Assembly (NCBI GenBank): GCA_030149475.1
Contig: JASBRL010000099.1
Span: forward strand, 1 to 32,477
Length of the DNA: 32,477 nucleotides
From: Marinobacter sp.
GTDB taxonomy: Bacteria; Pseudomonadota; Gammaproteobacteria; Pseudomonadales; Oleiphilaceae
Reading direction: 5' to 3'
Shown here: piece by piece, positions 26,953 through 32,477 of the stretch
Layout of the letters: the number at the start of each line of letters is the position of its first letter
Position numbering within the stretch: position 1 is the first letter of the stretch
Position numbers and translations under genes: made by a program
The notes under the pieces: generated by a model
Databases searched by the model: none
What the model saw: only the letters and a program-made list of their open reading frames with translations
What the model was told of the DNA's origin: nothing

Positions 26953-29294
26953 GGGTCTCTTCTGTGCTGACAGTATTGTTCAAGAACGGCACGCAGCATT
27001 TCCATATTGACCGGTTTGGCAACAAACAGGTCCATACCGGCTTCGCGGCATTTTTCCTCGTCTTTTTCCATGGCACTCGCAGTCAGAGCCACCACCGACA
27101 CCGGGGCTCGCCCTTCGGCCGTTTCCCAGGCCCGCAGTTGTCGGGTTGCTTCGAAACCATCCACTTTAGGCATCTGGCAGTCCATGAATATGATATCAAA
27201 AGAATGCCATTGCCACAGACTCATCGCCGCCTCGCCGTCATTGGCGGTCATCACCTCGCAGCCGAGTTTCTGCAGCAGGCGGCGCGTCAGTGTGCGGTTC
27301 ACCGGATTGTCTTCCACCAGCAGGGTGCGCAGGGGGCCACAGGGCGCAGGTCGGGGGGAACGTTGTTCTGTGTCCGGCTGCAATGAGAACCGGGTCAGAA
27401 ACGACCTTTCCCCCTTGTCAGCATTGGCAAACAACTGGTTGAGCATCGGCGTCAGGTAGGTTTCGCGTAGCGACTTGCTGAGGAATGCATCGGCGCCGGC
27501 CTGGCGGAAGTGCTCTGCGTCGCCCCGTTGCGGATTGGACGAGAGGATCAGCGCGCGGGTTGTCTCCCAGTCGGGGTTGTCCCGAATCTGGCGACAGAGC
27601 AGATCGCTGTCCATGTCGGGTACAAAACCATCCAGAATAATGGCGTCGTAGTGCTGCCCGTTGTCATAGGCCTGGCGAATTGCCGTCAACGCGTCCGCCG
27701 CCGATTTGACCGCCTCGATATCGATCTCGAAACGGGACAGCATCTCGAGGGTGATCTTGCGCGAGAGTTCGTAGGAGTCCACCACCAGAATCCGCCGGCC
27801 GCGTATGAGCCGCCGGTCATGACGGATGCGTGTAGCACTTTCAGGGGCCACCGGTAACGTCAGTTCCACCCAGAACGTCGAGCCTTCGCCAGGCCGGCTT
27901 TCCACATCCAGCCGGCCATTCATCCGGCTGACCAGTTGCCGGCAAATGGTCAGCCCCAGCCCGGCACCGGGAAGCTGACGCTGGAATCGCTGACCCAACT
28001 GAACGTAGGGCTCGTACACCAGCGGCAGGTCTTCCGGGCTGATGCCGACGCCTGAATCCTCGACCGACAACCGAAGTCGCACCTCGTTGTGTTCCCGTCC
28101 CAGAACTTCAATGCTCACCATGACATGGCCCGAGTCGGTAAACTTGATCGCGTTGGAGGTCAGGTTGATCAGTATCTGGCGCAGGCGAACCGGGTCACCG
28201 CGAACCGCGAACGGCAGGTTCTCGTCGACCCGAAGTTCCAGCGCCAGCCCTTTTTCCCGGGCCCGGGTGCCCAGCAGGGCGACCAGTTCGTCGAGCGTTT
28301 CCCGAAGGTCCAGGGGAGCATCCTCCAGAATCAGTTTGCCAGCCTCCATACTGGAAATGTCCAGCAGATCATTGATAATAGCGGAGAGGTTTTCGGCGGA
28401 ATGACTCAGGGTCTGAACATACTCCCGCTGTTCGTGGTCCAGCCGTGTGTCCGCCAGCAGGCTGGCGTAGCCCAGCACCGCCTGAAGTGGCGTGCGGAGT
28501 TCATGGCTGACGTTGGCGAGGAACAGGTTTTTGGCATTGTTGGCACGGATGGCTTTGTCGCGCTCATCACGGGAGTCAATGCTGTTCTGGCGCAGTGAGC
28601 GGGCCTCTTCCAGGAGCTGCAAACGCATGGTATTGAGCGCCTGTTCAATTTCGCTCAGCTCATCGCTCTGGCGCGGCTCACGACGCTTCAGTCGCAGCGG
28701 CTCAATCAGCGCGTCCAGATTCAGGCGGGTGGCGTAGTCAGCGATGGATTCCAGGTGTCGGGACAGGGTCAGGCGTACGATGATCAGCAGGCCGAATGTC
28801 CCCAACATCACAATCAACGACTGGACCAGCAGGGTCAGCAGGGCGCGGCTGAGCAAGCTGTCGTAGGCCTGCTCTACCGACGACGTCAGCGTCAGGGTGC
28901 CGACCGGCTGCTGGTTTGATTGACCGGTGCGCTTGAAGACCAACGGGAATGTCTGGGTGATCACCCGGCCCGTCGGCTTCTGGCCAGACGAAAAGACTCG
29001 ACCACCAACGGTACTGAGCTCTGCGTACTGGATGACCGGAAACGCGAGGATGTCGTCCAGGCTACTGGATACTTCATCGAAGTTCATCAGCCATATATTG
29101 CTGCTGATGCTGCCGGAGATCAGTTCCGCCGCCTTTTTCTGGGTATCAACCAGTTCCGATTTGCGGCTCTGGAACTCGCCGACGAGCTGCAATCCGGTCA
29201 CCACAAGCGCCAACACCAGACTGAACAGCAGGACATAGAGAAGCAGTCGTGCGGCCAGCGGACGTACCCCAAGCCGGTTAGCTAACGTTGGCAT
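26949..29294 (-). CDS. Hybrid sensor histidine kinase with two receiver domains
   Basis: This 781-residue inner-membrane sensor resembles BarA/GacS-type hybrids but lacks an Hpt domain. Order: first membrane segment (about 15-37), periplasmic sensor (about 40-147), second membrane segment (about 152-173), HAMP-like linker, HisKA with His264 in NVSHELRTP, and HATPase with Asn381, DSGVG (413-417) and GAGLGLT (443-449). A first receiver follows with Asp555 and Lys607, then a second receiver with Asp705 and Lys760. Both receivers keep their acidic pocket residues (VVD, VED), so both may be active. The phosphorelay partner is not in the window. ATG 29294 is chosen; an in-frame TTG at 29303 is closer to an AAAGG site. 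yacG overlaps its stop. Confidence 0.92.
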   Translation of the reverse strand: MPTLANRLGVRPLAARLLLYVLLFSLVLALVVTGLQLVGEFQSRKSELVDTQKKAAELISGSISSNIWLMNFDEVSSSLDDILAFPVIQYAELSTVGGRVFSSGQKPTGRVITQTFPLVFKRTGQSNQQPVGTLTLTSSVEQAYDSLLSRALLTLLVQSLIVMLGTFGLLIIVRLTLSRHLESIADYATRLNLDALIEPLRLKRREPRQSDELSEIEQALNTMRLQLLEEARSLRQNSIDSRDERDKAIRANNAKNLFLANVSHELRTPLQAVLGYASLLADTRLDHEQREYVQTLSHSAENLSAIINDLLDISSMEAGKLILEDAPLDLRETLDELVALLGTRAREKGLALELRVDENLPFAVRGDPVRLRQILINLTSNAIKFTDSGHVMVSIEVLGREHNEVRLRLSVEDSGVGISPEDLPLVYEPYVQLGQRFQRQLPGAGLGLTICRQLVSRMNGRLDVESRPGEGSTFWVELTLPVAPESATRIRHDRRLIRGRRILVVDSYELSRKITLEMLSRFEIDIEAVKSAADALTAIRQAYDNGQHYDAIILDGFVPDMDSDLLCRQIRDNPDWETTRALILSSNPQRGDAEHFRQAGADAFLSKSLRETYLTPMLNQLFANADKGERSFLTRFSLQPDTEQRSPRPAPCGPLRTLLVEDNPVNRTLTRRLLQKLGCEVMTANDGEAAMSLWQWHSFDIIFMDCQMPKVDGFEATRQLRAWETAEGRAPVSVVALTASAMEKDEEKCREAGMDLFVAKPVNMEMLRAVLEQYCQHRRDP

Positions 29295-29435
29295 CAACGA
29301 CAAGGCACCTTTCCCTGTGAGTTGTTCAATCCGGGTCCGGGATACCCGATATTTGTCCTGATCAGCAGCGGGGTCTCCCCTCGAGGCGGGCGTGTTACCC
29401 CGTCACTGAATGAATAAAAGTTCATCCTTTGTACT

Positions 29436-30167
29436 CTAGCAGACCGTCAACACACGTACACCCTCTTCAGTGAACTGAAAACGAACATTGAAATCATACA
29501 GATGGGCTCCGTATACCCGGTCCTCTTCCCGGCCACGCCGAAACGATGGCCTCGGATCATAACCGACCACATCGACAATCAGTTCGCGGAATTCAGGGTA
29601 CCTTAGCGGGTCCAGGGCCGCCAACTGCTGGTCTGCCTCTACGGTAAACATCACTGCCAGGCGCGCTGTGGGGGGCGTATCGGCCCAGCCGATACAGGCG
29701 TTGTGAACCGAATCCGCGAACGGCAGATAAGGCTTGATATCGAGAATGGGGGTGCCTTCGATCAGGTCATGATCGCTGATTGATAGAATCAGCTCCGATC
29801 CCTGACGATGCAGTCCCCGGTTACGCACTACCGACAGCCCCAGGCTGTTGGGCCGGAACGGTGAGCGACTGGCAAAGACTCCCATTTTGCGGTTCCCGCC
29901 CAGGCGCGGAGGGCGTACCACCGGCCGCCATTCGGCCCGTATCGCCTGGTGAAACTGGAACGTCAGCCACAGGTGGCTGCAGGACTCGAGGCCGCGAAAC
30001 GCATCTTCCCGGTCATAAGGTGGCCGTATTACCAGATCGGCGCGGGCATGGCGTGTCAGCCCGGGCTGGCGGGGTACGCCGAATTTGTCCCGGAAACAGG
30101 AGCGGGTGAGTGCCACAGGGTTCAGGGTCAGCGCCTCGGAGGCAGGGCGTGCGGGATGTCGACTCAT
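29436..30167 (-). CDS. trmO: tRNA (N6-threonylcarbamoyladenosine37-N6)-methyltransferase TrmO
   Basis: TrmO (TsaA/YaeB family) methylates t6A37 of tRNA-Thr(GGU) using S-adenosylmethionine. The 243-residue protein has family length. Its N-terminal barrel has KFGVPRQPGL (28-37), GVFASRSPFRPNSLGLSVV (96-114) and GTPILDIKPYLPFADS (138-153). The C-terminal half contains YDPRPSFRRGR and YGAHLYDFNVRF, as in the E. coli protein. It lies nine bases after coaE and is probably in the same operon. Confidence 0.93.
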   Translation of the reverse strand: MSRHPARPASEALTLNPVALTRSCFRDKFGVPRQPGLTRHARADLVIRPPYDREDAFRGLESCSHLWLTFQFHQAIRAEWRPVVRPPRLGGNRKMGVFASRSPFRPNSLGLSVVRNRGLHRQGSELILSISDHDLIEGTPILDIKPYLPFADSVHNACIGWADTPPTARLAVMFTVEADQQLAALDPLRYPEFRELIVDVVGYDPRPSFRRGREEDRVYGAHLYDFNVRFQFTEEGVRVLTVC

Positions 30168-30176
30168 GGGGCGCGG

Positions 30177-30809
30177 CTATCGAGGGACACGGGGCAGTTC
30201 GTTGAGAAAGCGCCGGTGCACCTCGGCAACCTGCCGGGCGGTGTCTGCGATCGGGCGGTTATTATTGATAATCATGTCGGCCCGGGCGCAGCGGTCCTCT
30301 CGTGAAATCTGTGCAGCCATAATCCGCTCCACCTGATCCCGCGGGTTACCATCGCGGATGACCGTGCGATCAATCTGCACCGTCTCGGGCACGTCAACCA
30401 CCAGCACCCGGTCGCAAACAGCCTGTTGGTCCGTTTCCAGTAGCAGGGGTGAGACCAGCAGAGCATAAGGCAGGGGATAACCGGCAGGGCGTAGTTGACG
30501 AACCAGTTCCTCGCGAATAACCGGATGAAGCAGTTTTTCCAGCCACAGTCGCTGATCGGGATGATCGAAAACGACCGTTCTCAATTGCGCACGATCAAGC
30601 GTGCCGTCCGGATTCAGTATGCCCGTACCGAAATGCGCTTCAATCTGACGCAACGCCGGTGTGCCGGGCTCGACCACTTCCCGGGCCACCTGGTCGGCAT
30701 CTACCCAGTGAACGCCCAGGTCTCCGAAGAGCCGGGCCACCGTCGATTTGCCGCTGCCGATACCGCCTGTCAGACCCACAATCGCCGGTTGATCTGTCTG
30801 TTCATTCAT
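30177..30809 (-). CDS. coaE: Dephospho-CoA kinase CoaE
   Basis: CoaE phosphorylates dephospho-CoA, the last step of coenzyme A synthesis. The 210-residue protein has the P-loop GGIGSGKS (15-22), DADQVAREVVEPG, and FGTGILNPDGTLDRAQLRTV, the family's substrate region. VVDVPETVQIDRTVIRDG with ISREDRCARAD forms the lid and base-binding part. It follows pilD by 12 bases and precedes trmO by nine. The pilD-coaE order is conserved in gammaproteobacteria with type IV pili. Confidence 0.96.
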   Translation of the reverse strand: MNEQTDQPAIVGLTGGIGSGKSTVARLFGDLGVHWVDADQVAREVVEPGTPALRQIEAHFGTGILNPDGTLDRAQLRTVVFDHPDQRLWLEKLLHPVIREELVRQLRPAGYPLPYALLVSPLLLETDQQAVCDRVLVVDVPETVQIDRTVIRDGNPRDQVERIMAAQISREDRCARADMIINNNRPIADTARQVAEVHRRFLNELPRVPR

Positions 30810-30821
30810 CCGGCAACCACC

Positions 30822-31703
30822 TCATGCGCCACCTAAATAGCCAACCCAGGCTGCCAGTATCCGGTCGCCGAACCACAAAGACAACAGCCCGGCGGCTGCA
30901 AGGTAGGGCCCGAACGGAATAGGCACCTCGCGGCCATGCCGGCGAAACAGGATCAGGCTGATGCCGACTGCCGCACCCACCACCGAGGACAGCAGAATGA
31001 CCGCAGGTAATAACATCCATCCCAGCCAGGCGCCGAGCGCCGCCAGCAGTTTGAAGTCACCATGGCCCATGCCTTCTTTGCCCGTAACCAGCCTGAACAG
31101 CCAGTACACCGACCACAGTGACAGATAGCCGGCAACGGCACCCCAGAACGCCGAATCGAAAGGCGTCAGCAAGCCAAAGCTGTTGAGAATCAGGCCCAGC
31201 CAGAGCAGGGGCAGGGTGATGCTGTCCGGTAATAGCTGGGTATCGAAATCGATCATGGTCAGGGCAATCAGTGCCCATACCAGCAACAGGCACCAGAGTG
31301 CCGTTTCGGTCGGTCCCAGAAAAACAATCGTGAGCACGGAGAACAGTGCGGTAATGGCTTCGATAAGCGGATAGCGAATCGAAATAGGATTGCGACAAGC
31401 CGAACAACGGCCACGCAGGAACAGGTAACTGACCACAGGAATGTTTTCCCAGGCCCGGATACGGTGGCCGCAGGACGGACAGGTCGAGTCCGGCTTTGAC
31501 AAGGTTATGGGCGTAGCCGCCGGCGCCCGCTGGCCTTCCGGAAGTTCGAGAAGCACCTCACACTGGCCACGCCACTCCTGTTCCATCATTCTGGGAAGCC
31601 GCAGAATGACCACATTGAGAAAGCTGCCGACGCAGAGGGAAACGAAGGTGACCGAGGTATAGAGCAGCCAGGGCGTGTTCAGGAGGGTGTCGAGATTGAT
31701 CAT
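30822..31703 (-). CDS. pilD: Type IV prepilin peptidase / N-methyltransferase PilD
   Basis: PilD cleaves the leader of type IV prepilins and type II secretion pseudopilins and methylates the new N-terminus, in the inner membrane. The 293-residue protein has the cytoplasmic cysteine cluster C75-x2-C78...C100-x2-C103. The two catalytic aspartates are Asp152 (MIDFD) and Asp216 (GHGDFKLL). About eight hydrophobic segments are present. FGPYLAAAGLL near the C-terminus is typical. It lies downstream of pilC, with a 196-base spacer that holds no gene. Confidence 0.96.
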   Translation of the reverse strand: MINLDTLLNTPWLLYTSVTFVSLCVGSFLNVVILRLPRMMEQEWRGQCEVLLELPEGQRAPAATPITLSKPDSTCPSCGHRIRAWENIPVVSYLFLRGRCSACRNPISIRYPLIEAITALFSVLTIVFLGPTETALWCLLLVWALIALTMIDFDTQLLPDSITLPLLWLGLILNSFGLLTPFDSAFWGAVAGYLSLWSVYWLFRLVTGKEGMGHGDFKLLAALGAWLGWMLLPAVILLSSVVGAAVGISLILFRRHGREVPIPFGPYLAAAGLLSLWFGDRILAAWVGYLGGA

Positions 31704-31899
31704 GAAGGGCCGTTATTTTGAAATTGTCAGTCAGAGAGTCCAGGGAAAAGTAGAGCCACTGACGCCACAGACTTCACCGACGTTGAACAATGGCGAACCT
31801 GCCGAGCGTTCCGGTCCTGAATCCCTGCACCTGTGCTTTTAGTCCGCGAGGTCTGCGCCGTCCGTGGCAAATCAAATCGTTGTTTGTTCCTGGTAAGGA
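31704..31899. other. Spacer between pilC and pilD
   Basis: The 196 bases between the pilC stop and the pilD start hold no credible gene, hairpin or terminator. A pilD promoter could lie here, but none stands out. Confidence 0.4.
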
Positions 31900-32477
31900 T
31901 CAGCCGCCGACAACCTGGCCCAGTTTGAAGATAGGCAGGTACATCGCGATAATCAGGCCACCGACAAGAACACCCAGCACCGCCATGATCATTGGCTCCA
32001 TGAGTGCGGTCAGGTTGTCTACCATGTCATCAACGACCGCTTCATAGTGCTCGGCAACCTTCTCCAGCATTTCATCCAGATTACCGGACTCCTCGCCAAT
32101 GGCCGTCAGTTGCACAGCCATGACCGGAAAAACGTTGGCCGTGCGCATGGCCGCCTGAAGCTGCGTGCCGCTGGAAACCTCATTTTTGATCTGGTCAATG
32201 GCATCCCGGTAAACGGCGTTACCGGTTGCGCCTGCGACCGAGTCAAGTGCATCCACCAAAGGTACACCGGCTGCAAAGGTTGTGGAGAGCACCCGGCCAA
32301 ACTTGGCGACCGCTGATTTGTCCAGAATTTCACCCATCACCGGAAGTTTCAGTACCCAGCGATCCTTGAAGTCCGAGAATTTCCGAGATCGTCGATTGGC
32401 TTCCTTAAACAGGAATATGGCCCCGACGATTCCCAGTAGAACCACGAACCACCATTTCTGCATCCATTCCGAGAGAT
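31900..32477 (-). CDS. pilC: Type IV pilus inner-membrane platform protein PilC (3' part)
   Basis: PilC is the GspF-family inner-membrane platform on which the PilB and PilT motors act. Only the C-terminal 191 or so residues are in the window; the frame runs off the right edge, so the internal ATG at 32463 is not the start. It shows a membrane segment (FVVLLGIVGAIFLF), then KLPVMGEILDKSAVAKFGRV, LSTTFAAGVPLVDALD and TAIGEESGNLDEMLEKVAEH. The final membrane helix reads MAVLGVLVGGLIIAMYLPIF. All are hallmarks of PilC. It lies upstream of pilD, as in Pseudomonas. Confidence 0.95.
   Translation of the reverse strand, partial: LSEWMQKWWFVVLLGIVGAIFLFKEANRRSRKFSDFKDRWVLKLPVMGEILDKSAVAKFGRVLSTTFAAGVPLVDALDSVAGATGNAVYRDAIDQIKNEVSSGTQLQAAMRTANVFPVMAVQLTAIGEESGNLDEMLEKVAEHYEAVVDDMVDNLTALMEPMIMAVLGVLVGGLIIAMYLPIFKLGQVVGG

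Overview
The window is about 32.5 kb of bacterial chromosome. It looks like a gammaproteobacterium of the Marinobacter/Pseudomonas-type lineages. The evidence is the gene order yrbG-kdsD-kdsC-lptC-lptA-lptB divergent from mlaFEDCB, followed by ibaG-murA-hisG-hisD-hisC, the short (HisZ-dependent type) HisG, the pilC-pilD-coaE-yacG order, and protein sequences that read most like Marinobacteraceae. That family-level placement is recognition from memory, not a search. Codon use and base composition look even and moderately GC-rich across the window. I see no integrase, transposase, tRNA, rRNA or CRISPR array.

Region 1 (1-4717, minus strand): a sodium/calcium exchanger-family gene (yrbG) heads a tightly overlapped lipopolysaccharide block. 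kdsD and kdsC make KDO, and lptC, lptA and lptB belong to the LPS transport machine. Downstream of lptB there is no rpoN within the window. Instead there is a spacer with a long inverted repeat.

Region 2 (4890-8018, plus strand): mlaF-mlaE-mlaD-mlaC-mlaB, the retrograde phospholipid transport system that keeps the outer membrane asymmetric. It is divergent from the LPS block.

Region 3 (8103-13645, plus strand): ibaG and murA, probably behind a promoter covered by a 20-bp palindrome, then hisG, hisD, hisC and a Nif3-family metal protein. A convergent zapG (DUF1043) and then zapE (cell-division ATPase) complete this conserved block at 15658.

Region 4 (15659-26657) is the accessory-looking part. 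It holds a DUF1302 outer-membrane barrel gene and a DUF1329 periplasmic protein gene with a structured leader and a clear terminator. A 937-residue MalT-like STAND/LuxR regulator gene with its own structured leader follows. Then come a Bax-type glucosaminidase, a large lipoprotein of unknown function, a pair of C-rich hairpin repeats, and a YfaZ-like outer-membrane protein. The DUF1302/DUF1329/LuxR set is the best candidate for a poorly described system. It is probably a regulated route for a hydrophobic substrate, but the sequence does not reveal the substrate.

Region 5 (26782-32477, minus strand): the pilC-pilD-coaE block with trmO, a hybrid histidine kinase and a 56-codon yacG gene whose start overlaps the kinase stop. 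pilC runs off the right edge.
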